From DAOTZR01 sp034432595 (GTDB lineage Bacteria > Chloroflexota > Anaerolineae > B4-G1 > SLSP01), in contig DAOUBT010000068.1 in NCBI GenBank assembly GCA_034432595.1, forward strand, positions 26,394-90,393: a DNA stretch of 64,000 nucleotides. The letters are read 5' to 3'. This document shows positions 43,193-51,792 of the stretch, one piece after another. Every line of letters begins with the position of its first letter. The first letter of the stretch is position 1. A program made the translations under genes and the position numbers. Under the pieces are notes generated by a model that saw only the letters and a list, made by a program, of their open reading frames with translations, searched no databases and was not told the origin of the DNA.

Positions 43193-44572
43193 ATGGGATT
43201 TGAATTGATTTTGTTGCTGATCAGTTTTGCTATTGTGCTGTTCAGCTTGTTGATTTGGGTGATTTCGCGCTACAAACGTTGCCCACCCGATCGCATCATG
43301 GTCATCTATGGTAAGGTGGGGAAGGGACCCGAAGGGCGGCGCTCTTCGCGCTGCGTGCATGGCGGCGCGGCCTTCATTGTCCCCGTCTTTCAGGATTACG
43401 CCTTTCTCGATTTGACCCCCATCACCATGGATATTGACCTGCGCGGCGCGCTTTCGCGGCAGAACATTCGCATTGACGTGCCTTCGACCTTCACCGTGGG
43501 CATCTCCACCGAGCCAGGGGTGATGGAAAACGCCGCGGAACGTCTGCTGGGCCTTTCGCGCGATGAGATTCGCCGCATTGCCGAGGACATCATCTTCGGG
43601 CAGACGCGCGTGGTCATCGCTACCATGGATATCGAGGAAATCATCTCCAACCGCGATAAGTTCGTCGAGAACATCACGAACGGCGTCGAGGTGGAGCTGA
43701 AGAAAATCGGCCTGCGCCTCATCAACGTTAACGTCAAGGACATTACCGATAGCGCCTCTTACATCGAGTCGCTCGGTCAGGAAGCGGCGTCGCGGGCCAT
43801 CAACGAGGCCAAGCGCGCCGTGGCGGAGCAGACACGCGATGGCGAAATCGGCAAGGCGGAGGCGGAACGCGATCAGCGCATCCGCGTGGCCGCGGCGAAC
43901 GCCAATGCCGTGGAGGGTGAGAACAAGGCGCGCATCTCTATCGCCGATTCCAACGCCATTCGCCGCGAGCGCGAGGCGGAAGCGGAACGCCGCGGTATCG
44001 CCGCCGAAAAAGTGCAGGCGGCCAAAGCGCTGGAAGAGGCTTATCAGGCCGAACAGCAGGCTGAATTGAAGCGCGCCGAACGCGAGCGCGCCTCGCAGTA
44101 TGCGGATGTTATCGTCAAGGCCGAAATTGCCAAACAGCGCGTCGAAATCGAAGCAGATGCCGTGGCAGAACGCGCCCGCCGTGAGGCCAAGGGTCAGGCC
44201 GACGCTCTGTACGCCAGGCTCGAAGCTGAGGCGCGCGGCAACCGCGAAATCCTGCTCAAGCAGGCCGAAGGTCTCAAGGCCATTGTGGACGCTGCGGGCG
44301 GCAATCCGCAACTCGCTGCGCTGCTGATGATCACCGGTCGCCTGCCGGAACTGGTGAGCACGCAGGTCGAAGCCATCAAGAACCTGAAGATTGACAAGGT
44401 GGTGGTGTGGGATTCCGGCGCGCAGGATGGCACGCCGACGACCGCGCGTTTCCTTTCCGGTATGTTGCAATCCCTGCCGCCCCTGCAGAACCTCTTCGAG
44501 ATGGCCGGGATGAAGCTGCCGGATGTGCTGGATGTGAAGCCGGAGGCGAAGTCGGAGGAGACGGCATCCTGA
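43193..44572 (+). CDS. floT: Flotillin family protein
   Basis: The product has 459 residues. An N-terminal hydrophobic hairpin (FELILLLISFAIVLFSLLIW) is followed by an SPFH domain (about 30-200, including NIRIDVPSTFTVGISTEPG). A long Ala/Glu-rich coiled coil (about 200-370, repeats such as AEAERDQRIRVAAANANAV) comes next, and a C-terminal region with GGNPQLAALLMITGRLPELV. Flotillins scaffold detergent-resistant membrane areas. The usual NfeD partner is directly upstream, and the strong site AAGGAGGGC precedes the ATG. The coiled coil produces long open frames on the opposite strand. Confidence 0.95.
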   Translation: MGFELILLLISFAIVLFSLLIWVISRYKRCPPDRIMVIYGKVGKGPEGRRSSRCVHGGAAFIVPVFQDYAFLDLTPITMDIDLRGALSRQNIRIDVPSTFTVGISTEPGVMENAAERLLGLSRDEIRRIAEDIIFGQTRVVIATMDIEEIISNRDKFVENITNGVEVELKKIGLRLINVNVKDITDSASYIESLGQEAASRAINEAKRAVAEQTRDGEIGKAEAERDQRIRVAAANANAVEGENKARISIADSNAIRREREAEAERRGIAAEKVQAAKALEEAYQAEQQAELKRAERERASQYADVIVKAEIAKQRVEIEADAVAERARREAKGQADALYARLEAEARGNREILLKQAEGLKAIVDAAGGNPQLAALLMITGRLPELVSTQVEAIKNLKIDKVVVWDSGAQDGTPTTARFLSGMLQSLPPLQNLFEMAGMKLPDVLDVKPEAKSEETAS

Positions 44573-44594
44573 GCCTGTGGGCGTGATTGGGAAA

Positions 44595-44633
44595 GCGCGG
44601 CCCCTGAGATGCTTGCAGGGGCCGCGTCCTTTT
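44595..44633 (+). terminator. Terminator after the flotillin gene
   Basis: An 11-bp perfect stem CGCGGCCCCTG / CAGGGGCCGCG (44596-44606 and 44616-44626) has a 9-base loop and is followed by TCCTTTT. It starts 23 bases after the flotillin stop. Confidence 0.9.
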
Positions 44634-44860
44634 GCGAGCGCGGGCGACCCTCGTGGCCATCCGTGCCGGTGGTTGCTTTTCAGTCGGGGTGGTCTGGGGT
44701 CCACTATGCCTCCCTTCATACCCTTTTCACAAAAGCGGGTTATACTATTCAGGAGCCTGTACGCGGCTCTTTATCAATTTGAGAGGCCAAAGCCCCGGTT
44801 TTGCGTGGAATCCTGTCATGGGGCGCTGCGGCTTTCATGGGCACGGGAAAGGAGGACACC

Positions 44861-45634
44861 ATGGAAATCTTAGGCATAGATGTGGGCGGATCGGGCATCA
44901 AGGGGGCGCCGGTGGATACCGCACGCGGCGATATGCTTGCTGAGCGCATCCGTTTCCCAACGCCGGAACCTTCAAAGCCCAAGGCTGTTGCGGAGGTGAT
45001 CACGCAGATTGCGTTGCGCTTCAACTGGAAAGGTCCCATCGGTTGCGGCTTCCCGGCGGCGATGCGGCGCGGCGTGGCGTTGACGGCGGCCAACATCCAC
45101 AAAAGCTGGATCGGTACCAACGCCGCCGAGTTGTTCAGTGAGGCGACTGGCTGTCCGAGCACGGTCATCAATGATGCGGATGCGGCGGGGTTGGCGGAAA
45201 TGCATTTCGGGGCGGGACGGCGACATCAGCAGGGCGTGGTGCTCATGGTCACGGTCGGGACGGGCATCGGCACTGCCATTTTCGTGGATGGGCGCCTCGT
45301 GCCGAACACCGAGCTGGGGCATATCGAGATTGGGGGGCAGGAGGCGGAGGCCTTTGCGTCGGATGCGGCGCGCAAGCGCGAGGACCTCAAGTGGGACGTG
45401 TGGGCGGCGCGCTTCGACACCTACCTGCAGACGATGGAACGTCTCTTCTGGCCCGATCTCATCATCGTCGGCGGAGGCATCGTCAAAAAACAGGAAAAAT
45501 TCATGCCGCTGTTGAAGGTGCGCGTGCCGGTGGTGCCGGCACAGTTGGGCAATAATGCCGGTATTGTCGGAGCTGCGCTCGCGGCAGAACTGGAGGTGGC
45601 GCGAAAGCATGGAAACGATTCTGGTCGTGGATGA
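44861..45634 (+). CDS. ppgK: ROK-family polyphosphate glucokinase
   Basis: The product has 257 residues from the ATG at 44861 (AGGAGG five bases upstream). The phosphate-binding loops DVGGSGIKG (about 6-14) and GTGIGTAIF, the catalytic INDADAAGLAEMHFG, and ELGHIEIGGQEAEAF follow the PpgK pattern rather than the zinc-bound ROK repressors. The enzyme phosphorylates glucose with polyphosphate or ATP. It would complete the sugar pathway, since the GH65 phosphorylase leaves free glucose. The response-regulator gene starts 26 bases before this stop, an unusual overlap. Confidence 0.9.
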   Translation: MEILGIDVGGSGIKGAPVDTARGDMLAERIRFPTPEPSKPKAVAEVITQIALRFNWKGPIGCGFPAAMRRGVALTAANIHKSWIGTNAAELFSEATGCPSTVINDADAAGLAEMHFGAGRRHQQGVVLMVTVGTGIGTAIFVDGRLVPNTELGHIEIGGQEAEAFASDAARKREDLKWDVWAARFDTYLQTMERLFWPDLIIVGGGIVKKQEKFMPLLKVRVPVVPAQLGNNAGIVGAALAAELEVARKHGNDSGRG

Positions 45635-46289
45635 TGAGCTGCAAATTGTGCGGGTGCTGCGCGGCTACCTGGAGCAGAGCGGGTATCGCGTGCTCACGGC
45701 CTCCAACGGCAAAGATGCGCTGTTCATCGCGCGTCAGGAAAAGCCCGATCTGGTCATTTTAGACCTGATGATGCCGCAGATGGACGGGCTGGAGTTCACG
45801 CGCCGTGTGCGCGCCGAGCAGCCGCAGCTCCCCATTATCATGCTCACCGCGCGCGTGGAGGAAAACGACCGCATCGTGGGGCTGGAACTGGGCGCGGATG
45901 ATTACATCACCAAGCCCTTCAGCCCGCGTGAGGTGGTGGCGCGCGTGCGCGCCGTTCTGCGCCGTGTGCGCGGCGAGCCAGTCAAGGCGGAGGTGCTGCG
46001 CGCCGGTCCGCTTGTGCTGGACCGCACGCGCCGTGAGGTAACCTGCAACGCCGTGCCGATTGAGCTGACGCCTACCGAATTTGACTTGCTGGCCGCTTTT
46101 ATGGAGCATCCGGGGCGCGTTTACTCGCGGGCCGAGCTGTTGGAGGCGGTACAGGGCGTGGCTTTTGAGGCGTATGAGCGCACCATTGATGCCCACATCA
46201 AGAATTTGCGCAAGAAGTTGACGGTGGATGAACACACGGCGGACTTGATCGCGACGGTGCGCGGCGTGGGCTACAAGTTGAATGCGTAA
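45609..46289 (+). CDS. OmpR-family response regulator
   Basis: The product has 226 residues from the ATG at 45609. The receiver domain has the acidic pair VVDDELQ, the phospho-acceptor Asp52 in VILDLMMPQMDG, a Thr in LTARVEENDR and Lys in YITKPFSPREVV. The winged helix covers about 130-226 (LTPTEFDLLAAFMEHPGRVY, YERTIDAHIKNLRKKL). It overlaps the ppgK stop by 26 bases and is 12 bases from the histidine kinase start, so the three are co-transcribed. Target genes are not known, although a link to phosphate or glucose is plausible. Confidence 0.95.
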   Translation: METILVVDDELQIVRVLRGYLEQSGYRVLTASNGKDALFIARQEKPDLVILDLMMPQMDGLEFTRRVRAEQPQLPIIMLTARVEENDRIVGLELGADDYITKPFSPREVVARVRAVLRRVRGEPVKAEVLRAGPLVLDRTRREVTCNAVPIELTPTEFDLLAAFMEHPGRVYSRAELLEAVQGVAFEAYERTIDAHIKNLRKKLTVDEHTADLIATVRGVGYKLNA

Positions 46290-46301
46290 ACGGTAGAGAC
46301 G

Positions 46302-47678
46302 ATGCGACTTTATACCAAATGGCTTCTGGCTTTCATGGTGGTGATTCTGCTCACCCTGATCACCGAGAGCGTGTTGATTGGCCGCAGCGCGGAGCTGGAG
46401 GTGCGGCGGTACGTCGTGCGCGCCGTCGGGGATCGGGTCGTGGGGGCTTTGCAGAATTATTACCTCACCTATGGTTCGTGGGATGGCCTGGCGGACGTAC
46501 TGCCCTTGTTGCTGGCCTGGCGTCCACGTGAGGGGATGCCGCCGGGACAGCAAGGTGGCGCGATGGCCTGGGGATCGGTGCGACCGGTGGCGTTGCGGGT
46601 GACCGATGCCAACGGCAATTGGGTAGCTGAGACGCGCGTGATGAACTACGCGCAGCCGACTGTTTCTTCTGTCTTTCCGATTGTGGTCAACGGGACGACG
46701 GTTGGCTATCTCACGTTGTGGACGCCGCAGATTCGGGACGTGGCCCTGGAGCAATCGGCGCTGCTCTTTTTGCGCGGGGTGCGGCGTGCGATTATCATCG
46801 CGGGCGTGGTTGCTTTTGTCGCGGCCCTCATCATTGGAGGGCTTTGGGTTCAAGGGGTAGTCGCGCCCCTTCAACACCTCGGCACGGCGGCGCGTGCCAT
46901 CACCGCCGGGGATTTGCGCGCCCGCGCGCCGGTACAGGGCAACGATGAAATCGCCGAACTGGCGCGCACCTTCAACATCATGGCCGAAAGCCTGGAACGC
47001 GCCCGCCTTGCGCGGCAGATGCAGACCGCCGACATTGCGCATGAGCTGCGCAATCCTCTGGCGGTGTTGCAGGGCACGCTGGAGGCCCTGGCGGATGGCG
47101 TCTACGAGCCGACACCGGAGAACATCGAACCAGCGCTGGATCAGGTGCGCACGCTCAACCGCCTCATCGAGGACCTGCGCCTGCTGGCACAGGTGGACGC
47201 GGGGGAACTGCGCCTCAATCTCGCTTCGGTGCAACTGGCGACGTTGCTGCCGCGCCTGCTGGATGCGCATCGCCCCGGCCTGCAGGAGCGCGGCCTGGAG
47301 CTTATCACGTCCATTCCGCCCGATTTGCCCCCGGTTAAGGCTGATGTGGACCGTCTGGGACAGGTGGTGCACAACATTGTGGGCAACGCTTTGCGTTATG
47401 TTCCGGCGGGCGGGGAAGTGCGCGTCCTGGCGCAACGCGAGGGAAAAGGCGTCACGGTGCGCATCGCGGATAACGGCCCCGGCCTGCCGGCTGAGCAGCG
47501 GGAGCTGATTTTCGAGCGCTTCTGGCGCGCGGAAAGCTCGCGCAGTCGCGAGACAGGCGGATCCGGCCTGGGCTTGACGATTGCACGGCAAATTATCCTG
47601 GCGCACGGTGGGCGCATCTGGGCTGAGGAAACTCCTGGCGGCGGCCTAACCATTGCCTTCTGGCTGCCGGCGGATTAA
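46302..47678 (+). CDS. Sensor histidine kinase with HAMP domain
   Basis: The product has 458 residues. A membrane helix (about 8-28), an extracytoplasmic region (about 30-160), a second helix (about 165-187), then HAMP (about 185-235), the HisKA domain with His247 in TADIAHELRNPLAVLQGTLE, and a HATPase domain with VHNIVGNALRYVPAGG, IADNGPGLPAEQ and GGSGLGLTIARQI. It pairs with the upstream response regulator. The sensed signal is unknown. Confidence 0.95.
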   Translation: MRLYTKWLLAFMVVILLTLITESVLIGRSAELEVRRYVVRAVGDRVVGALQNYYLTYGSWDGLADVLPLLLAWRPREGMPPGQQGGAMAWGSVRPVALRVTDANGNWVAETRVMNYAQPTVSSVFPIVVNGTTVGYLTLWTPQIRDVALEQSALLFLRGVRRAIIIAGVVAFVAALIIGGLWVQGVVAPLQHLGTAARAITAGDLRARAPVQGNDEIAELARTFNIMAESLERARLARQMQTADIAHELRNPLAVLQGTLEALADGVYEPTPENIEPALDQVRTLNRLIEDLRLLAQVDAGELRLNLASVQLATLLPRLLDAHRPGLQERGLELITSIPPDLPPVKADVDRLGQVVHNIVGNALRYVPAGGEVRVLAQREGKGVTVRIADNGPGLPAEQRELIFERFWRAESSRSRETGGSGLGLTIARQIILAHGGRIWAEETPGGGLTIAFWLPAD

Positions 47679-47697
47679 AGGTATCGAGTCATTGCGC

Positions 47698-48309
47698 ATG
47701 TTGGGGACGTATCTTTTCTGGATAGCGCTGAGTTTTTTAGGTGGGTCTTTGCCCCTTGCCGTCTGGATTGGGCGGCTGGCGTTGCGGCGTGACATTCGCC
47801 AATATGGCGATGGCAATCCCGGTGCGACCAACGTGTTCCGCGCGGGCGGGCGCGGGTGGGGGGCCGTAGCCCTGATTGTGGAAATGCTGAAGGGCGGCCT
47901 GCCCGTGGCCTGGGCTTACCATCAGGTGGGCCTGCGCGGCTGGGGGTTGGTCCCCCTGCTGCTGGCCCCGGTGGTGGGACATGCCTTTTCGCCTTTTCTC
48001 AAAGGACGCGGCGGCAAGGCGGTAGCCGTCACAGGCGGGGTGTGGGGCGGATTAAGCTACGGCATCCTGCCCCTGGCGGGTAGCCTGCTGGCCATTCTGG
48101 TCAGTCCCTGGGTCGCTCCCGATGGCTGGCTGGTGATGATCATGTTTGTGGGCGGGCTGGGTGCCGGTCTGATGATGGGTTTGGGGGATCAGGCTCCGCT
48201 ATGGGTGGCCTTTTTCCTCAATTGGGCCTTGTTGATCTGGACCCACCGGGAAGATTTGCGCGTGCGGCCACACCGTCGCTCACCACGGAAGAAGGCACAG
48301 ACGACATGA
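47698..48309 (+). CDS. plsY: Glycerol-3-phosphate acyltransferase PlsY
   Basis: The product has 203 residues from the ATG at 47698. Five membrane helices and the conserved loops GSLPLAVWIGRLALRRDIRQ, YGDGNPGATNVFRAGG and KGRGGKAVAVTGGVWGG are present. PlsY transfers an acyl group from acyl phosphate to glycerol 3-phosphate, the first step of phospholipid synthesis. The C-terminal tail is basic. Its stop overlaps the next start as ATGA. The ribosome site is weak (AAAGG), so coupling to upstream translation may matter. Confidence 0.93.
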   Translation: MLGTYLFWIALSFLGGSLPLAVWIGRLALRRDIRQYGDGNPGATNVFRAGGRGWGAVALIVEMLKGGLPVAWAYHQVGLRGWGLVPLLLAPVVGHAFSPFLKGRGGKAVAVTGGVWGGLSYGILPLAGSLLAILVSPWVAPDGWLVMIMFVGGLGAGLMMGLGDQAPLWVAFFLNWALLIWTHREDLRVRPHRRSPRKKAQTT

Positions 48310-49460
48310 CTCTGGAACAATTCCTCATCAACATAGCCCTCTTTTTAGCCGTGCTGGTCGTGATCGCGCTGCGCAACATGCGCCTTTTGCGTCCCATGCG
48401 CTCTTATCCCACCTTGCCGCACTATCCGCGCGTGGCGGTCCTCGTTCCGGCGCGCGATGAGGCCGCAAATATCGAAGCCTGCGTCACCTCGCTGTTGGCG
48501 CAGCAGTATCCCGATTTTGCCGTCTGGGTGTTGGATGACAACTCCACGGATGGGACGGCGGAGATTCTGGCGCAGCTGGCGCAGCGTTACCCTCGCCTGC
48601 ACGTGGTGAGGGGCGCGCCTCTATCGGCGGGTTGGCTGGGCAAACCCTGGGCCTGTCATCAACTGGCGCAACTTGCCGATGGCGAGCTGTTCCTCTTCAC
48701 CGATGCTGATACGCGCCACCATCCCGCAACGCTGCGTGAAGCGGTCAACGCCTTGCAGGCGACCCGTTCCGACCTGCTTTCCGCCACCGTCCGCGAGGAA
48801 GCCGTGACGTGGTCCGAGAAACTCATCATCCCCGTCATCCCCTGGACGATTCTGGCATTTTTGCCGCTGGATATAGGTCTGCGCATCCTGCCCTGGCCGG
48901 CCTTCTCTGCGGCCAACGGGCAATTCATGCTCTTTCGGCGCGAAGCCTACGTTGCGATTGGCGGACATGCGGCGGTGCGGCGGGATGTGGTCGAAGACCT
49001 GGCTTTGGCGCGGCGCATCAAAGCGGCGCGGCGGCGCTTGTGGCTGGTGGACGCGGGGGAGCGCGTGACGTGTCGCATGTATCACAACCTGCGCGAAGTC
49101 GTTCAGGGCTTCAGCAAGAACTTCTACGCGGCCTTTGGCTACAGCGCGCCCTTGCTGCTCTTTGTGTGGGGCTGGCTGACCACGGTTTTTTGGCTGCCGC
49201 CGTTGGCTTTGCTGACCCTGCCGCCAACGCATCCCGCTCGTCCATGGGCGGCGCTATCCGTAGCTCTGGCGTTTGTCCTGTGGGGCCTTTCCCATCGCAA
49301 ATTCCATTTCCCGCTCTACCTCACCTTTTTTTATCCGTGGATGGTGGCCTTTGCGGACATCATCGCCGTTCGTTCCCTGTGGCTGACGCGCCGGGGCCGG
49401 GCGGAATGGAAGGGGCGCGTCCTGCGCGAGGTGGGACGGGGTGATGCACCAGGCACATGA
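48306..49460 (+). CDS. GT2-family glycosyltransferase, membrane-anchored
   Basis: The product has 384 residues from the ATG at 48306. A membrane helix (about 6-24) is followed by a GT-A domain: RVAVLVPARDEAANIEACVT, WVLDDNSTDGTAEILAQLA, LFLFTDADTRHHPATLREAV and the acceptor-side EDLALARRIKAARRRLWLVD. Two or three C-terminal helices end the protein. The layout resembles HpnB/CrtQ-type enzymes that glycosylate lipids. Coupling to plsY through an ATGA overlap points to a lipid acceptor, which is inference. Confidence 0.85.
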   Translation: MTLEQFLINIALFLAVLVVIALRNMRLLRPMRSYPTLPHYPRVAVLVPARDEAANIEACVTSLLAQQYPDFAVWVLDDNSTDGTAEILAQLAQRYPRLHVVRGAPLSAGWLGKPWACHQLAQLADGELFLFTDADTRHHPATLREAVNALQATRSDLLSATVREEAVTWSEKLIIPVIPWTILAFLPLDIGLRILPWPAFSAANGQFMLFRREAYVAIGGHAAVRRDVVEDLALARRIKAARRRLWLVDAGERVTCRMYHNLREVVQGFSKNFYAAFGYSAPLLLFVWGWLTTVFWLPPLALLTLPPTHPARPWAALSVALAFVLWGLSHRKFHFPLYLTFFYPWMVAFADIIAVRSLWLTRRGRAEWKGRVLREVGRGDAPGT

Positions 49461-49471
49461 GGTGAATGAAT

Positions 49472-51286
49472 ATGGCATCTGGTAAAAAAATGTCTCTGAA
49501 AGCTTTTTGGGAAGCGTTTGAACAACAACTGGCTGAATACTCCATAGATGAGCTGCGTACCATTTTGCGTGCCATGGCGCAAGAGACGCTGCCTGCCGAC
49601 CGTCAGCGATTCCTGGATAAACTGAAACAAATGGCCCATGCCGGAGCGTCCATGCGGCATGTCATCAAGCAAGAAGACTTGCTTGCCGATATTGATGACC
49701 TGATTCGAGAAATCAAAACCAAAGTAGATGAGGAAGACTATGACGAATACTATGACGAGTACTATGACGAGTACTATGACGAAGCCCATGACGAAGAGGA
49801 TACGCTGGGGCCATATCGGGAGTGGATCGAACCTCTCGTAGCGCTGTTCGACCGGGCCGAAGCTGTGTTTGAGCAAGGCAATTTTGAGCTGGCCAGAAAA
49901 GCCTATTCCAGGCTATTTGAGGTGTTCACTTTTGAAGATGATTTCGGACACCGCATCAGTCCAGAAGATATGGGCGATGTAGATGTCAACGAAGCGGCGG
50001 CGCGCTATCTGCGTGCCCTTTATGAAACCGAACCGCCGGCTCGTCGCCCTGAAAGTCTGTTCGATCAAATGTTGGAGATGCCGGTAGGGTATCCCCGCTC
50101 AAGAATAACGCTTAGCGATGTTATCGAGATTTCCACGCGCCCCTTACCCGATAGCGAGCGCTTTTTCCAGGATTGGATTGCATTTTTGCGTCAGAACAGT
50201 GGCCAGTGGGCGGACTTTTTGCTGCGCGAAGCCATTCGGCTGTCGCAGGGCACGGCAGGGTTGGCCGGGCTGGCGCGTCAGGAAGGGATACACCGTCCTC
50301 GCGCCTATCTTGATTGGTTCACGGCTCTGGAACACGAAGGCCAATATGCTGACGTGCTGGCCGAGTCGCAACAGGCCATCCGGCTATTTCCCAACTCGCC
50401 CATTCGCGCGGCCATCGCCGATCACATGTGTATCGCAGCGCTCCAATTGAACAACCTTGAGGTTTTGCGCGCTGGTCGGTGGGAAGCTTTTACCGCTCAA
50501 CCTGTTCTGGAGCGGTTGCTCGATCTATGGGACGCAACCCCTCCCGCCGAGCGAATCCCCATCATGCGACAAGCTGCGCAGTTTATCCAGGACTGCATCG
50601 CTCATCCGCCGCATGAAGACCAGTATTGGTCCAGCGGATGGGAGCCGGATGACCTGGAAAAACCCATCCAGGTTGGTAACTCAATTCTGGTCCACGCCTG
50701 GTTACTTTCCCAAAATTGGGACGCAGCGCATCAACAGGTCAAGGATGCTGAGGTTCTGGGTTGGAGCGACCCTGATAATCTCCAGGGTTGGGTTGTATCG
50801 TTTTTCCTGGCGTTGCTTTCAGGCCGGTCAATTGATGTGTTACCTGCCAATCTCAAGTTACTCTGGAATATGAATTTAGAGCTCAGCGCCGGGTCCTGGT
50901 ATCGGTATTCGTTGTATGGTGATGACGGGATTGCATACGCCGCGCACGAAAAAGAGCCTGTTCTGCAACGACTGGAAAAGGCCTACGCTGAGATTTTGAC
51001 TCAGGCTACGCTAAGCCCAACCCAGCGCGACGAATTCCTGGCGTGGTGCCTCGAAGTATGTAAAAAACGTGTTGACGCCATTGTGGGCGGTTTGCATCGC
51101 AAAAGCTATTACAAGGCGGCGATGCTCGTCGCCGCGTGCGCCGAGACGTTAGAAACCCTTGGCCACGCTCAGCGTGCCAATACCCTGCTGGAAGAAACGC
51201 GCAACCGTTATCCACGCCACCGCGCCTTTCAAGAAGAAATGGGGACGGCCCTGGTGCGCATGGGACGCAGTCGGTCAAGGAAGTGA
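49472..51286 (+). CDS. Large helical protein of unknown function with a DEYY repeat
   Basis: The product has 604 residues from the ATG at 49472 (GAGG nine bases upstream; an ATG at 49466 is possible). I recognise no family. A near-identical acidic repeat (DEYYDEYYDEYYDE, about residues 90-103) is encoded by a 15-base tandem-like DNA repeat at 49740-49784. The remainder is alpha-helical with phrases reminiscent of TPR units (LFDRAEAVFEQGNFELARKA, YFNTAL-like helices such as FTALEHEGQYADVLAESQQA). There is no signal peptide and no membrane helix, so it is cytoplasmic. Base composition looks less GC-rich than its neighbours by eye, which would fit recent acquisition. Confidence 0.75.
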   Translation: MASGKKMSLKAFWEAFEQQLAEYSIDELRTILRAMAQETLPADRQRFLDKLKQMAHAGASMRHVIKQEDLLADIDDLIREIKTKVDEEDYDEYYDEYYDEYYDEAHDEEDTLGPYREWIEPLVALFDRAEAVFEQGNFELARKAYSRLFEVFTFEDDFGHRISPEDMGDVDVNEAAARYLRALYETEPPARRPESLFDQMLEMPVGYPRSRITLSDVIEISTRPLPDSERFFQDWIAFLRQNSGQWADFLLREAIRLSQGTAGLAGLARQEGIHRPRAYLDWFTALEHEGQYADVLAESQQAIRLFPNSPIRAAIADHMCIAALQLNNLEVLRAGRWEAFTAQPVLERLLDLWDATPPAERIPIMRQAAQFIQDCIAHPPHEDQYWSSGWEPDDLEKPIQVGNSILVHAWLLSQNWDAAHQQVKDAEVLGWSDPDNLQGWVVSFFLALLSGRSIDVLPANLKLLWNMNLELSAGSWYRYSLYGDDGIAYAAHEKEPVLQRLEKAYAEILTQATLSPTQRDEFLAWCLEVCKKRVDAIVGGLHRKSYYKAAMLVAACAETLETLGHAQRANTLLEETRNRYPRHRAFQEEMGTALVRMGRSRSRK

Positions 51287-51390
51287 AGATGGAGTTATGA
51301 TCAGGGCTGCAACCGCCAGGCAGCGGTTTGCAGCTCTTGACCGGCTTTCTCCGGATAGCTGATCGGCTGTTTGAGCTTTAAGTTGGGTGG

Positions 51391-51473
51391 TAACTGCTCA
51401 GACTGTCTGGGTTACGGTGCAATAAAACATTCATACGGGATGGAAGGAGGCGAAGGCATGACCTTTGCCTCCC
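51391..51473 (+). repeat. Dispersed repeat module B with hairpin, copy 1
   Basis: TAACTGCTCAGACTGTCTGG, then GTTACGGTGCAATAAAACAT (module B) is followed by a hairpin GGAGGCGAAGG / CCTTTGCCTCC (51446-51456 and 51462-51472). Modules B at 63567 and 63826 are similar. The rest of the spacer 51287-51532 holds no gene. Confidence 0.85.
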
Positions 51474-51532
51474 CCGCCTGAATGTGCTTCCCTGGTGCTT
51501 GAAGCGGCCTCGTTGCTTCTTGCTCACCTCGC

Positions 51533-51560
51533 TTGACAAGTCTTAATTCTCGTTTAAGAT
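51533..51560 (+). promoter_or_regulatory. Promoter of the SRP RNA gene
   Basis: TTGACA (51533-51538), 16 bases, TAAGAT (51555-51560). Transcription would begin near 51567. Confidence 0.8.
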
Positions 51561-51583
51561 AGCCTTGCATGAAGCATACGATA

Positions 51584-51732
51584 GGAGATGATCCTCGAAG
51601 GGTGCCGGGGGGTGGGTCCTGCGCGGCAGGCGCCTGCGAACCCCGCCAGGTCCGGGAGGAAGCAACGGTAAGGAGGAGAGCCTGGGTGCCGCAGGGCAGC
51701 CTGTCCCTCGTCACCTCTCGACGATCATCTCC
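51584..51732 (+). ncRNA. ffs: Signal recognition particle RNA (bacterial, small type)
   Basis: The ends pair over ten bases (GGAGATGATC at 51584, GATCATCTCC at 51723). The domain IV signature is present: CCAGGTCCGGGAGGAAGCA with a GNRA-type GGGA loop, later GGGTGCCGCAGGGCAGCCTG on the return strand. The 5' part GGGTCCTGCGCGGCAGGC, then GCGAACCCC resembles the same region of mycobacterial 4.5S RNA. About 149 nt is longer than the E. coli RNA. A sigma-70-like promoter lies just upstream and a terminator just downstream. Confidence 0.9.
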
Positions 51733-51740
51733 CCGCCAAA

Positions 51741-51767
51741 CGGGGTGAGTCTATCACCTCGTTTTTT
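51741..51767 (+). terminator. Terminator of the SRP RNA gene
   Basis: An 8-bp stem CGGGGTGA / TCACCTCG (one G-T pair) with loop GTCTA is followed by six T residues. Confidence 0.92.
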
Positions 51768-51792
51768 ATTGGGATTGGAGGGTGAGCGGACG

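Noticed and set aside
43175..44719. 514-residue minus-strand ORF
   Set aside because: It is antisense to flotillin, whose Ala/Glu coiled coil leaves the opposite frame open.
45759..47606. 615-residue minus-strand ORF
   Set aside because: It is antisense to the response regulator and histidine kinase, both with intact motifs.
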